The position numbers and the translations under genes are program-made. Shown one piece after another: positions 32,961-40,164 of a stretch of DNA of 64,000 nucleotides (within the stretch, counting starts at the first letter, position 1; each line of letters starts with the position of its first letter). The notes beneath the pieces were generated by a model. It saw nothing but the letters and a program-made list of their open reading frames with translations. It ran no database searches and was not told the DNA's origin. This DNA comes from a virus: positions 42,179 to 106,178 of IMG/VR virus record IMGVR_UViG_3300009788_000091. One strand, 5' to 3'.

Positions 32961-33242
32961 CTAATGGGGCTTATTCATCCATTTTTTAGACCATTTTACT
33001 TTTGGGTCTTCTAAAGTATTATCTTTATAAAACAACATGCTTACTGATTCATCAATTTCTGCCTCAAATAAAACACTCGTTCCATCATTAAAATGAATTA
33101 TCTTATTACCAAGCCAATTTTCTATTGAATCAATCATTTTTCCAATCATTTGTGGGCCACTTTTAATTTCTTTAATACAAGCATGGAATTTTCGACCAAG
33201 AATAATTGATCCACATTGTCTGCATCTTCCAAGCCGTTTCAT
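32961..33242 (-). CDS. Cys-containing protein ending at an amber codon
   Basis: A 93-residue protein. The N-terminus has CRQC and a later FHAC (zinc ribbon half-sites), the middle is helical and beta. It ends at TAG (32961-32963). The same frame stays open for 28 more codons after the TAG (to 32874) and these encode a second CxxC...CxxC ribbon (CNYC, CIYC). So the present protein is either a truncated form or the short product of amber read-through. TAG is used as a normal stop elsewhere in this phage. Confidence 0.6.
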   Translation of the reverse strand: MKRLGRCRQCGSIILGRKFHACIKEIKSGPQMIGKMIDSIENWLGNKIIHFNDGTSVLFEAEIDESVSMLFYKDNTLEDPKVKWSKKWMNKPH

Positions 33243-33448
33243 TTATTCCTTTCAAAGAGTTGTTCTAATTTGTTATGGCATTCTTCCAATGCCGGTTCAA
33301 CTTCTTCAACCAATTGTGAATCAATAACTTCCAATTTATTAAGACATCTTTTAAACATAGGTGCAGTCATATAATATAAAATAGTTCCACGTATTAAAAA
33401 AATAACTGCAAAAACATAAATAAATTTATAAATAACTTCTAATTTCAT
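33239..33448 (-). CDS. Membrane-anchored coiled-coil protein
   Basis: A 69-residue protein. Residues 5-27 form one membrane helix (VIYKFIYVFAVIFLIRGTIL), followed by a soluble coiled coil with many Glu and two Cys. It overlaps the zinc-ribbon gene by one base and is followed by an ATGA overlap. The topology resembles an inner-membrane spanin part, but no partner was found. Confidence 0.58.
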   Translation of the reverse strand: MKLEVIYKFIYVFAVIFLIRGTILYYMTAPMFKRCLNKLEVIDSQLVEEVEPALEECHNKLEQLFERNK

Positions 33449-33759
33449 TATTTCTTCTTTTGTAATTTAAGGGCTTCTTCCCAAGCACCAGACGATACCA
33501 TCAAAATTTGTCGTATATAAATGAATTCCCTTTTTGGCATTTCTGGCGCATAATGTTTTATTAAAAATAAAACCCTAAATTTTTCTAATTTTTCTAAATC
33601 CTTAAATCGTATAAGATAGTCTCCACACTTCGGACACACTGAAACTTCTTTATCTATTACAAATATTTCAGGGTAAGCTATATCAGGTTTAATAATTGTC
33701 TTTTTCTGATAAACAATATTTTCACCACAATGTATACATCTATTGGGTAATTTAGACAT
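33448..33759 (-). CDS. YgiT/MqsA-like zinc-finger protein
   Basis: A 103-residue protein. CIHCG near residue 8 and CPKCG near residue 42, with a Pro-Glu-rich link (KPDIAYPEIFVIDKEVSVCP), match the zinc domain of YgiT/MqsA-type antitoxins. The C-terminal part (AGWEEALKL-like helix) resembles a reduced HTH but is not clear. A toxin gene was not found next to it. I start at ATG 33759 with AAGGA upstream; the overlap with the previous gene is 8 bases. Confidence 0.62.
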   Translation of the reverse strand: MSKLPNRCIHCGENIVYQKKTIIKPDIAYPEIFVIDKEVSVCPKCGDYLIRFKDLEKLEKFRVLFLIKHYAPEMPKREFIYIRQILMVSSGAWEEALKLQKKK

Positions 33760-33955
33760 TTCTTTTCCTTGCCAAAGCAACTAATGATTTCATTATTTCA
33801 TGTGACGATACAAAATCTGGTAAATTGCCAACTGGTTCTTCACCAGCTAATTCCAACATTCGATTAATGTGTTGTCTACTAAACAAAGCACGTTCAGTTT
33901 CTGAATGTAAATCACAATAATCAATTAGCTGTTCATCAGTCATTTTATCGGTCAT
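33752..33955 (-). CDS. Small acidic unknown protein
   Basis: A 67-residue, acidic, helical protein (MTDKMTDEQLIDYCDLHSET), ending in basic residues (ARKRNV) that supply the ribosome site of the next gene. ATGA overlap with the DUF3310 gene upstream. Not recognised. Confidence 0.6.
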   Translation of the reverse strand: MTDKMTDEQLIDYCDLHSETERALFSRQHINRMLELAGEEPVGNLPDFVSSHEIMKSLVALARKRNV

Positions 33956-34185
33956 ATTGAATCACCTCTATGTTTTGGATTTTCTTCAACTGCGATTAAT
34001 TTTTCCAAATAAGCCCGAGCCTTGTATAAAGCTTTTATCCCATCTTTATGTCGATATCTGGTAACGTATTTCACCACATTACCATCTAAAAATCCCATTT
34101 TGTGTGAAACAATATAATCCCAACATTCAATTCCATGTGTATAATGTTTTGGGTGTTTGATTTCTGAATCATTTTTCTTAATCAT
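33952..34185 (-). CDS. DUF3310 family protein
   Basis: A 77-residue protein containing the DUF3310 pattern: HPKHYTHGIECWDYIVSHKM, FLDGNVVKYVTRYRHKDGI, and a helix with ALYKARAYLEKL. It is a common small phage family whose role is not settled; nucleotide binding has been suggested because the family can be fused to kinases. The start is ATG 34185, with AAGGA 7 bases upstream and an ATGA overlap with the previous stop. Confidence 0.8.
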   Translation of the reverse strand: MIKKNDSEIKHPKHYTHGIECWDYIVSHKMGFLDGNVVKYVTRYRHKDGIKALYKARAYLEKLIAVEENPKHRGDSI

Positions 34186-34373
34186 AAAAGTATCCTTAAA
34201 CATCGAACTACTCTAGCTCTTTTTATTGAAGACAACGGACCCAATGCCGCACATACCTGTTCAATAACACCTGTCTCTTTCCATGCTTTTGCAACAGTCA
34301 TTTCTTTTCGACGACGATGCACCCGAAAATAATCACATGCTACTTTACGTCTTCGCCATTCTTTTCTAGTCAT
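34182..34373 (-). CDS. Small Arg-rich unknown protein
   Basis: A 63-residue, very basic protein (MTRKEWRRRKVACDYFRVHR) with a helix-rich C-terminus. ATGA overlaps on both sides. It may bind nucleic acid; not recognised. Confidence 0.55.
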   Translation of the reverse strand: MTRKEWRRRKVACDYFRVHRRRKEMTVAKAWKETGVIEQVCAALGPLSSIKRARVVRCLRILL

Positions 34374-34765
34374 CTTGCACCTTTCAAAATTTGCTCAATT
34401 CTTTGTTTACTAACCCCATATTTTTTACCTAGCTTACTCATAGTTGTTTTATGTTGAAGATGTAAAGCATATCGTCTTAGAATATCTTCCTTATGTTGTT
34501 TATCAATTTTCATCACACTATTTTGATGAGATGGTTTTACGCATTTTTTATCACCGCATTTTGAAGTTAGATGCCCATTATTAGAATAAGAATATGTTAG
34601 ACTAAATAATAATTTTCTTACAGAACGAGTAGGAATACCACGAATATAAAATTCAGGACTATTATAACCATTAGTATGCCCAGTCCAATACCAATGTGGC
34701 TCTTTTTTTTCTACATACTTCCAAATTCTTTCCTGCCAGGGTTTTATTTTTGGTCCTCGTTTCAT
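34370..34765 (-). CDS. Degenerate HNH-like protein with C-terminal HTH
   Basis: A 131-residue protein. Residues about 21-80 have the layout of an HNH_3-type nuclease (HWYWTGHTNGYNSPEFYIRG, then KCGDKKCVKPSHQ), but the position of the first catalytic His (usually in HxC) holds Ser-Lys-Cys and the middle Asn motif is not clear, so activity is doubtful. Residues 103-128 form a helix-turn-helix (TMSKLGKKYGVSKQRIEQILKG) like sigma region 4. Confidence 0.6.
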   Translation of the reverse strand: MKRGPKIKPWQERIWKYVEKKEPHWYWTGHTNGYNSPEFYIRGIPTRSVRKLLFSLTYSYSNNGHLTSKCGDKKCVKPSHQNSVMKIDKQHKEDILRRYALHLQHKTTMSKLGKKYGVSKQRIEQILKGAR

Positions 34766-35067
34766 TGCTTCACCTTTTTATATGTGTCTTTAAAAATACT
34801 CGGTTTACATGGATAAAATTCCCCCACAATATCTTTAATAATCCAATCATTAGGACAAACTTTATACCCATCTTCTTTTATATCTATCCAACCATGATCA
34901 TGAAATTTTTCATTGCATTCATTACATTTTTTATCCCCAGAAATATCTGGCCTTCTAAAATATCTTACAAGATCGTTTTCTGGTTCATGAAGATTATGTC
35001 CAAACCATTGAAATGCAATCACCTGAATAGGTAATTTTTCAAAAAAAGCTCTATTTCCTCGTTTCAT
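34762..35067 (-). CDS. Conserved phage protein with CxxC and PCKP motifs
   Basis: A 101-residue protein of a type often seen in phages. Diagnostic segments are VIAFQWFGHNLHEPEND, CNECNEKFHDHGWID, CPNDWII and YPCKPSIFKDTY. It lies in the small-gene region and ends in an ATGA overlap. No function is established; the C..C...HGWI...CP.DWI order suggests a small zinc-stabilised fold. Confidence 0.7.
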   Translation of the reverse strand: MKRGNRAFFEKLPIQVIAFQWFGHNLHEPENDLVRYFRRPDISGDKKCNECNEKFHDHGWIDIKEDGYKVCPNDWIIKDIVGEFYPCKPSIFKDTYKKVKQ

Positions 35068-35078
35068 TCTTGCATCTC

Positions 35079-35435
35079 CTAATCTAAAAATTTATTTGCT
35101 CTTAATACAGCTTCAAATGTATCTAATCTTTTCACATTATCATTATTCCAATTATATGCGCGCTCTGCAAAAAGTCTTGATGCCTTCACTTCTTCCACCA
35201 ATTTTAATCCTTGATTTTTATCATCACGAAAAAACTCAGTCAAATCCTCAAGTTTCTGTTTTATGTCCCAATAATTATAAACATAATTATTTTTTAACTT
35301 ATCTAATTCGTCTTTAGCTAATTCTTTAATTTGATTAATCTCAGAATATCTACAAGTAATTTTTACAGCATAATATCCAAAAATACCCATTAAGAATCCA
35401 TTAAACGCGGTCAAAAAATATAATACATTTTCCAT
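35079..35435 (-). CDS. Membrane-anchored coiled-coil protein
   Basis: A 118-residue protein. Residues 4-24 are a membrane helix (VLYFLTAFNGFLMGIFGYYAV) and the rest is a long charged coiled coil. ATG 35435 is behind AAGGAG. Similar in layout to the protein at 33239-33448. Confidence 0.58.
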   Translation of the reverse strand: MENVLYFLTAFNGFLMGIFGYYAVKITCRYSEINQIKELAKDELDKLKNNYVYNYWDIKQKLEDLTEFFRDDKNQGLKLVEEVKASRLFAERAYNWNNDNVKRLDTFEAVLRANKFLD

Positions 35436-35440
35436 TTTTC

Positions 35441-35869
35441 TTACTCCTTAATTATTATTTTTCCATCTTCCCAACCATTACAAACTGTATCAACCCAAGG
35501 TTCAATGTCTGGGTATTTAGATGTAATATATTTCTTACATCCAAAAATTTCTTCCATATTTTGTTGGTCTACATATTTGCAAGTTCCACAACTTATAAGT
35601 TCAAATTTTCTAAACTTTGGCGCTTTCAATTTCTCTATTTTTTCAAAAGTTTCTTCAGAATAATATGTTTTAGTTAATTGATCCATCACAGTTATCGGAT
35701 CACAAACAGTATTATTGGCTAATCTTAATATTGATTCAGCAAAAGTCCATTTATGTTTAACTGACAATACTTGAAATCGTTTGTCTTCTGAAATTAAATC
35801 ATAAAGTTGTTTAATTGTTATTGAACTAAATGTATATTTTTTACTTAATTGTTCTTCTATATTATTCAT
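35441..35869 (-). CDS. Unknown protein downstream of tail assembly chaperone-like gene
   Basis: A 142-residue protein with a helical N-terminal part and a C-terminal Cys cluster (SCGTCKYV...GCKKY...VCNGW) fit for a zinc site. The segment ITIKQLYDLISEDKRFQVL...ANNTVCDPITVMDQL resembles the protein at 43682-43978, so the two are distant relatives. Start ATG 35869 overlaps the preceding gene by 8 bases; it is in a +1 frame relative to it, and I see no slippery site for programmed frameshifting. Confidence 0.62.
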   Translation of the reverse strand: MNNIEEQLSKKYTFSSITIKQLYDLISEDKRFQVLSVKHKWTFAESILRLANNTVCDPITVMDQLTKTYYSEETFEKIEKLKAPKFRKFELISCGTCKYVDQQNMEEIFGCKKYITSKYPDIEPWVDTVCNGWEDGKIIIKE

Positions 35870-36164
35870 CGCTATCATCCACTTCTTCTTTTAATCCAAG
35901 CATTTCTGTAAATAAAGTTGAAAGCCCATTCATATCTTCCAGATCAAGTTCACCGACTTGTTTTTCAGTAAGATTACTAATCCTAGAAATTAATTTTGCA
36001 AGATGTAATGGGTCTGAACCCTCTTTCTTTAATTGTAATCCAAAATAGTCTCTTGTTTTTGGTCTACGCAAAGTAACCGTCTGGATAATATCAACCCCAA
36101 CAAACCATTTTGATGGTGTTTCAAGTGGGTATTTTAGATTATAAGTTCTAACTAAATCCTTCAT
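35862..36164 (-). CDS. Mu gp41-like tail assembly chaperone
   Basis: A 100-residue protein. The pattern YNLKYPLETP, TVTLRRPKTRDY, LISRISNLTEKQVGELDLEDM, then an LFTEMLGL end is that of the Mu gp41 / TAC_7 tail assembly family, which helps load the tape measure protein. These genes usually lie next to the tail tube; here it lies about 36 kb upstream in a cluster of small genes. I start at ATG 36164, in an ATGA overlap; the frame is open further upstream. Confidence 0.68.
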   Translation of the reverse strand: MKDLVRTYNLKYPLETPSKWFVGVDIIQTVTLRRPKTRDYFGLQLKKEGSDPLHLAKLISRISNLTEKQVGELDLEDMNGLSTLFTEMLGLKEEVDDSDE

Positions 36165-36544
36165 ACAATTTTCTCTAAACGAGTTTTTTCTTTTCTCCTT
36201 ACGCAAGCATCTTTAACCGCTAAGGCAATTGATCTAATCGAATAACTTTTTGCATAAGCTGTGAAATATAAATCCAACCATCTTTCTTCTGATATTTTAC
36301 CCGCTTTGTAATTAATAGAAGTGATTGTTGAAGCGATTATTTCAAAAACATGGGGTTCATAGACAAGACTATTACCAGTTATCTCTTTCACTTGTAATCT
36401 ATAACCAGCTCCTATGCCAGCACTCAGCATACCAAGTTGAATCGCAAAATCTCGTTTGGAATATTTGTCCGTTAAATTATCAGCCCAGCGGCTGTGTCTC
36501 GAATATAGTTCCAACCATGGTTTTTTTATTCTAAATGGCCACAT
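36161..36544 (-). CDS. Unknown protein before tail assembly chaperone-like gene
   Basis: A 127-residue basic, mostly helical protein (MWPFRIKKPWLELYSRHSRW at the start). An Ala/Gly-rich segment GMLSAGIGAGYRLQV occupies the centre. GAGGAGGA precedes the ATG. It is coupled to the TAC-like gene; a tail assembly role would be an inference from this only. Confidence 0.6.
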   Translation of the reverse strand: MWPFRIKKPWLELYSRHSRWADNLTDKYSKRDFAIQLGMLSAGIGAGYRLQVKEITGNSLVYEPHVFEIIASTITSINYKAGKISEERWLDLYFTAYAKSYSIRSIALAVKDACVRRKEKTRLEKIV

Positions 36545-36738
36545 TATTCCTCCTCAATCATTCTTGGTGAATTAGAATTTGTAAATATCTGATTTTCTAA
36601 TCGTTCAATCTCATCACAAAGTGCTGGAACAGCCATTCTTAAACTTTCATAATTTTTAATATATTCTTTTTGTATACCTAATTTTATTGAATGTGGGGTT
36701 CGATGATGTTTATTTCTTAGGCGCTTTATATTAATCAT
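36544..36738 (-). CDS. Small basic unknown protein
   Basis: A 64-residue protein with a basic N-terminus (NIKRLRNKHHRTPHSIKLG) and a helical rest. The last Glu codons (EEE) form the GAGGAGGA ribosome site for the next gene. Not recognised. Confidence 0.55.
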   Translation of the reverse strand: MINIKRLRNKHHRTPHSIKLGIQKEYIKNYESLRMAVPALCDEIERLENQIFTNSNSPRMIEEE

Positions 36739-36980
36739 TTTGATATTTTCTTACTTATGCATTCAATTTTTTCTTTAAACTGTATAGCATCTTCTATATA
36801 AATAAAAGAACTATTGGGGATTTCTTCACACGATCGTATAAACTTTTTAAATAATGCATGTTGTCTCAAAAGTTTATCGCGTTCTTTACTTAAACTATGA
36901 ATCTTATCCCTTTTTCGATTCATTCCCGTGTTTACTTTTTTTACTTCATTTCGATATTTAGTAGATTTTTGTTTTCTCAT
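36735..36980 (-). CDS. Small basic coiled-coil protein
   Basis: An 81-residue protein dominated by Lys/Arg-rich helices (KKVNTGMNRKRDKIHSLSKE). It has two Cys in the C-terminal half. ATGA overlaps on both sides. Function unknown. Confidence 0.57.
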   Translation of the reverse strand: MRKQKSTKYRNEVKKVNTGMNRKRDKIHSLSKERDKLLRQHALFKKFIRSCEEIPNSSFIYIEDAIQFKEKIECISKKISK

Positions 36981-37255
36981 TTCTTTACCTTATCAAAATG
37001 TTTAGCAGCATTTAATCCCACACCCAAAAAACAATTCTGACCATTTTCAATAAGCCAACCTATTTGTACTAAAACCCCAAATTTGACTTTTCTATCTTTC
37101 ATATCTTTTCCAAATGCTTGTTCAGATTCATGGGCTTCGGTTCCCACTATTGGATCTGGAATTTCATACCACGGTGCTACCTTTACAATCTTTCCTGATA
37201 CTTTATGCTTCCATTGTGTTGCTATTTTAGGATTGGGTTGTTTGATTTTATTCAT
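36977..37255 (-). CDS. Unknown 92-residue protein
   Basis: Beta-rich protein: TQWKHKVSGKIVKVAPWYEI near the start, KVKFGVLVQIGWLIE and GVGLNAAKHF at the end. I start at ATG 37255, which overlaps (ATGA) the stop of a seven-codon ORF, MKEQEKK, preceded by AAAGGA; a TTG at 37300 would give an N-terminal extension. Not recognised. Confidence 0.55.
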   Translation of the reverse strand: MNKIKQPNPKIATQWKHKVSGKIVKVAPWYEIPDPIVGTEAHESEQAFGKDMKDRKVKFGVLVQIGWLIENGQNCFLGVGLNAAKHFDKVKK

Positions 37256-37284
37256 TTCTTTTCTTGCTCTTTCATTTTTTCCTT

Positions 37285-37503
37285 TCACTTTGATTTCCAA
37301 AACACTTTCGCTTCTTTATTAGCTTCATGCCATAATGATCCACTTTTTAAATAATCCTTTTGACGATAACCTTTCCAAATTTTATCACGAATCTTTTTAG
37401 GCAATATCATCCAGTGATAATAACATGCATAATTATCAATTGGTTTTTTCCTAAAGCATCTAGAATGAGGACAATATACTCCAAATTTTAATTTTTGTTT
37501 CAT
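37285..37503 (-). CDS. Small phage protein with Cys/His motif
   Basis: A 72-residue protein. CPHSRC (about 11-16), CYYHW (about 27-31) and then LPKKIRDKIWKGYR follow a pattern common in small phage proteins (C...C......C..HW..LP...R..IW..YR), probably a zinc-stabilised helix. GGAGGTG lies 7 bases before the ATG. Confidence 0.7.
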   Translation of the reverse strand: MKQKLKFGVYCPHSRCFRKKPIDNYACYYHWMILPKKIRDKIWKGYRQKDYLKSGSLWHEANKEAKVFWKSK

Positions 37504-37609
37504 AAAAAAACACCTCCAAACACATTATTGCAATAACCCACAATCCTAATGTAGTCAAAAATCCAAAACCAAAAAAAAGTCCAAATTCATATCCATTTTC
37601 AATCTTCAT
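37460..37609 (-). CDS. Possible single-pass membrane microprotein
   Basis: A 49-residue ORF. Residues 9-34 are very hydrophobic (FGLFFGFGFLTTLGLWVIAI), followed by a basic tail. AAAGGA lies 10 bases upstream of ATG 37609. It overlaps the next gene by 44 bases in another frame, which lowers confidence, although the upstream part has no other gene. Confidence 0.42.
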   Translation of the reverse strand: MKIENGYEFGLFFGFGFLTTLGLWVIAIMCLEVFFYETKIKIWSILSSF

Positions 37610-37624
37610 TTATATTGATTTCCT

Positions 37625-37936
37625 TTATTTTATAGGTAGGGCACATGTGATAACAAAATCAAGATCTTTCCAAATATGACAAACCTTATTCTTAATTTTA
37701 CAAGTTTCTACAATCACATGTGATTTTACAACTTCAGTTTTACAAACCCAATCAAAAACTACATCTTGTTTAATATCACCTGCAAGAACACAATAACAAA
37801 CTGCGGATGATCTCTTAAGTTCAAGCTGTGTTTTACCTGTAGAGATATCAACAACATTATTGATACCTGTACTAGAACGAATAGCTGGTGTACCCAATTG
37901 GAAAATAATACTTGCGGCTATTAATAATTGTTTCAT
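37625..37936 (-). CDS. Secreted Cys-rich protein
   Basis: A 103-residue protein with a signal peptide (MKQLLIAASIIFQLGTPAIR, cleavage likely near residue 18-20). The mature part is beta-rich and has six Cys, consistent with up to three disulfide bonds in the periplasm. No family recognised. A role at the cell envelope is likely from export alone. Confidence 0.65.
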   Translation of the reverse strand: MKQLLIAASIIFQLGTPAIRSSTGINNVVDISTGKTQLELKRSSAVCYCVLAGDIKQDVVFDWVCKTEVVKSHVIVETCKIKNKVCHIWKDLDFVITCALPIK

Positions 37937-37959
37937 AAAATTAACCTACTTTTTCTTTC

Positions 37960-38337
37960 TTAATGAACATAATTAGATTGAGAACTGGTTTTTTTCTTAG
38001 CAATAACTAACATCTTTGATGCCAATTTTTTCTCAATCCTTTTCTTAAGCACACCTTTATAATCTAAATGACCACCTGGATTAAATATTCTAATCAATTC
38101 AGATAAACAATTTAAATCTAAACGTTGATCATTATCCAAACGTAAATAAGTAACAACATTTTGATTGGTGCTTTTAGAAAATAATTTTAATTTATTACGT
38201 TTTCTATTAATAAAAGCAACATGCTCACCTTGATCCAATCGTTTCAAATTTACATTTGATTTGGAAGCAAGTTTAACCAATCCATCATGTTGGCCTCGTA
38301 AATCAGTATTAAAAAATACTCTTAATATTTTATTCAT
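37960..38337 (-). CDS. IS66 Orf2 (TnpB)-like protein
   Basis: A 125-residue protein. Residues 1-80 show the layout of IS66-family Orf2: an N-terminal strand then NTDLRGQHDGLVKLA (IS66: TDMRK.F.GL), GEHVAFINRKRNKLKLF (G..F.F..RR.D..K.L), a YLRLD strand and a helix. The C-terminus is basic. Similarity is at motif level only. With the HTH gene just upstream it keeps the tnpA-tnpB order of IS66 elements, but no transposase (tnpC) follows. Confidence 0.55.
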   Translation of the reverse strand: MNKILRVFFNTDLRGQHDGLVKLASKSNVNLKRLDQGEHVAFINRKRNKLKLFSKSTNQNVVTYLRLDNDQRLDLNCLSELIRIFNPGGHLDYKGVLKKRIEKKLASKMLVIAKKKTSSQSNYVH

Positions 38338-38351
38338 TTATAATTCCTTTT

Positions 38352-38645
38352 CTATAATCTTTCTAATGCAGCTACTACTTCGTCTGGTGAACCAACCAAA
38401 GCAATTAATCTTTTATTAGAAACATTTTTTACCTTTTTTATCTTCTTTTTAGTTGGGTTACCAGCATTATAAGTAATTACTTTTGGAATTTGATTAGTTT
38501 TCCAATCATAATACATAGAAGGGTGAATATTATATTTTTTACAAGCATCACCAATACTCGTTCCAGTATTACGAAGATTAGTAATCTTATTAACAAGATC
38601 TTCCTTTTGTTCAATTGTTCTTCTAGTGAATTTTTTTATTTTCAT
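38352..38645 (-). CDS. Transposase OrfA-like HTH protein
   Basis: A 97-residue basic protein with a helix-turn-helix typical of IS3/IS66 OrfA proteins: NKITNLRNTGTSIGDACKKY followed by NIHPSMYYDWK. It starts at ATG 38645 behind the AAGGAGAAATTGAAA ribosome cassette. It precedes the Orf2-like gene by 14 bases. Without the transposase it may act as a DNA-binding regulator that the phage has taken over. Confidence 0.65.
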   Translation of the reverse strand: MKIKKFTRRTIEQKEDLVNKITNLRNTGTSIGDACKKYNIHPSMYYDWKTNQIPKVITYNAGNPTKKKIKKVKNVSNKRLIALVGSPDEVVAALERL

Positions 38646-38661
38646 TTTCAATTTCTCCTTT

Positions 38662-38967
38662 TTATTTTTTTAAAACCGAATTAACTAAATCTTGATTTGT
38701 TGGATATTTATTTATCCATGATTGATAATCGTATGTTGGTTCACCATGTATAATTTGCCATTGGTTATCTCCTTTATGTTTAATATTTAATTTGACCATT
38801 CGGCCTTGAACATAATCTAAATTCAATCCAAACTTATCAATATTAAAATCTTTATTAGTAAAAACACGATTTGTATAATGCAAAAATCCCATACCCATAG
38901 GTTTTGACGCATTTACTGCATTAGCAGCAATTTGTTTCACTTGTTCTTCAGTAGCTTTAAATATCAT
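38662..38967 (-). CDS. Conserved-looking phage protein
   Basis: A 101-residue protein. The segments ANAVNASKPMGMGFLHYTN, LDYVQGRMVKLNI and YQSWINKYP belong to a pattern I have seen in many phages (NA..ASKP.G.GFLHY ... DYV.GRMVK), function unknown. I start at ATG 38967; AAGGAG is 9 bases upstream, while an ATG six bases earlier is too close to it. Confidence 0.68.
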   Translation of the reverse strand: MIFKATEEQVKQIAANAVNASKPMGMGFLHYTNRVFTNKDFNIDKFGLNLDYVQGRMVKLNIKHKGDNQWQIIHGEPTYDYQSWINKYPTNQDLVNSVLKK

Positions 38968-38989
38968 TTTCATTTTCTCCTTTTTAATT

Positions 38990-39139
38990 TTACTTTGCAT
39001 AAAATATAACATAAGTATTAACATCTTTTTCAAGCATCTTTTTTATTTTTGTAATTCGCATAAATGCAAAATAATCAGCTAATAATTCTGCTTCAATTTC
39101 ATTACATTTATATTCTTTCAAAAATTCTATAAAACTCAT
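38990..39139 (-). CDS. Small helical protein
   Basis: A 49-residue protein (MSFIEFLKEYKCNEIEAELL at the start), amphipathic and helical, with one Cys. Its ATG overlaps the upstream TGA (ATGA) and follows AAGGAG. Not recognised. Confidence 0.5.
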   Translation of the reverse strand: MSFIEFLKEYKCNEIEAELLADYFAFMRITKIKKMLEKDVNTYVIFYAK

Positions 39140-39408
39140 TGTTTCTCCTTAAAAACATGAAAAACTAAATCACCATCTGCCAATTGAAAAGTTCCAATGT
39201 ATTTCTTATGTTCATCATCATGAACATTGTGTCCAGTTCCATAAACATAAAATCTATGCGTAACTTTTACAACTGATTCAGTATCAACCAATGCCCACAA
39301 ACATAATTTACCTCTTTGCACCTGAACAGTTAAAATTTCTGCATCAATTGGTAATTCAATTTGTTGTTCACCCCCTATTTGTAATTTATATTTATAAACA
39401 CTTTTCAT
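39136..39408 (-). CDS. DUF7352-like phage protein
   Basis: A 90-residue beta-rich protein. KYKLQIGGEQQIELPIDAEI, LTVQVQRGKLCLWALVD and FYVYGTGH match a small phage family with the pattern K..L.......P..A.IL.VQVQ.G.LCLWALVD, known as DUF7352. Role unknown. ATGA overlaps on both sides. Confidence 0.72.
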   Translation of the reverse strand: MKSVYKYKLQIGGEQQIELPIDAEILTVQVQRGKLCLWALVDTESVVKVTHRFYVYGTGHNVHDDEHKKYIGTFQLADGDLVFHVFKEKQ

Positions 39409-39650
39409 TTTTTCTCTCTGTCTGTGAATCTCACCAATTTAGGTTTAACAAAAACTATCTGGCCATTTTCTTTTTCAATAACTGCATATGTAGATTGTTC
39501 AGAAATTTCACCAATTTTTCGTCCTTCATGCGACCAACAATGAAACCAACCACTATAATCTATCTTCACTCCTGATGGGTTAGTCTCAACATCATGTTCA
39601 GTAGTGTTTCGATCGTAAATTTCAACTGGTCTTTGGCTTTCCATTATCAT
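39405..39650 (-). CDS. Beta-rich protein, related to gene at 32579
   Basis: An 81-residue protein. The part from GWFHCWSHEG to VIEKENGQIVFVKPKLVRF has the same spacing as the protein at 32579-32833 (G.FH.W ... G.IV.V.P...F). I start at ATG 39650, in an ATGA overlap and behind GAGG. It lies beside the DUF7352-like gene. Confidence 0.62.
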   Translation of the reverse strand: MIMESQRPVEIYDRNTTEHDVETNPSGVKIDYSGWFHCWSHEGRKIGEISEQSTYAVIEKENGQIVFVKPKLVRFTDREKK

Positions 39651-39913
39651 TTTTTTACCTCTTTCACATTGATCCAATCCCCACCGATTGCTGGATTATG
39701 ATCAAATATATCTATCTCTCTCACCCAACCCTTCCTTGGCTCTTTTTCGATTACCCACAAATTAGATGTAATTTCATCAGGCCCAAGATTGAGCCGTTTG
39801 CCTTGTAGGTCGAAGAAATATTCATCCCCAAGTTTGTAACCACGTATCCAACACATTCCACTATTAAGGATTGTGTAGTTTTTACCGCTCTGGATAACTT
39901 CATCGATTTTCAT
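39647..39913 (-). CDS. Unknown 88-residue protein
   Basis: An alpha/beta protein with one Cys and several Trp (SGMCWIRGYKLGDEYFFDL, NLWVIEKEPRKGWV). Part of a chain of genes joined by ATGA overlaps from 41305 to 39136. Not recognised. Confidence 0.58.
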   Translation of the reverse strand: MKIDEVIQSGKNYTILNSGMCWIRGYKLGDEYFFDLQGKRLNLGPDEITSNLWVIEKEPRKGWVREIDIFDHNPAIGGDWINVKEVKK

Positions 39914-40164
39914 CCATTCACCTTCTCTATTGCTTCATTAATTAAATTATAAAAGTAGTGCCAATTTTTAGCGTGGTCATTTTTCTGGCAAAGAATAGCG
40001 GCCCTTTTCATGCCTCGGAGTTCAGCTTGATCTAAAGCCGATTTAATATCTGCTTCTTGATCATCAAAAAGTGATCCGTCATCTGTTTTATCTTCTAATC
40101 TATCTTCTAAATGGCCTACTAACTCAGTGGCTCGTACAAGATTACTCATTATTTTATTTGTCAT
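39910..40164 (-). CDS. Unknown acidic helical protein
   Basis: An 84-residue protein. I start at ATG 40164, behind GGAG; the frame is open 30 bases upstream. Acidic (VGHLEDRLEDKTDDGSLFDD) then a helix with RGMKRAAILCQKNDH. Not recognised. Confidence 0.58.
   Translation of the reverse strand: MTNKIMSNLVRATELVGHLEDRLEDKTDDGSLFDDQEADIKSALDQAELRGMKRAAILCQKNDHAKNWHYFYNLINEAIEKVNG

Noticed and set aside
33448-33759. MqsR/MqsA-type toxin-antitoxin operon
   Set aside because: The zinc motif resembles YgiT/MqsA, but the neighbouring genes (33752 and 33239) do not look like toxins.
35441-36164. Programmed frameshift joining the tail chaperone-like gene to the next gene
   Set aside because: The next gene is in the +1 frame, the overlap is only 8 bases with its own ATG, and no slippery heptamer was found; ordinary coupling explains it.
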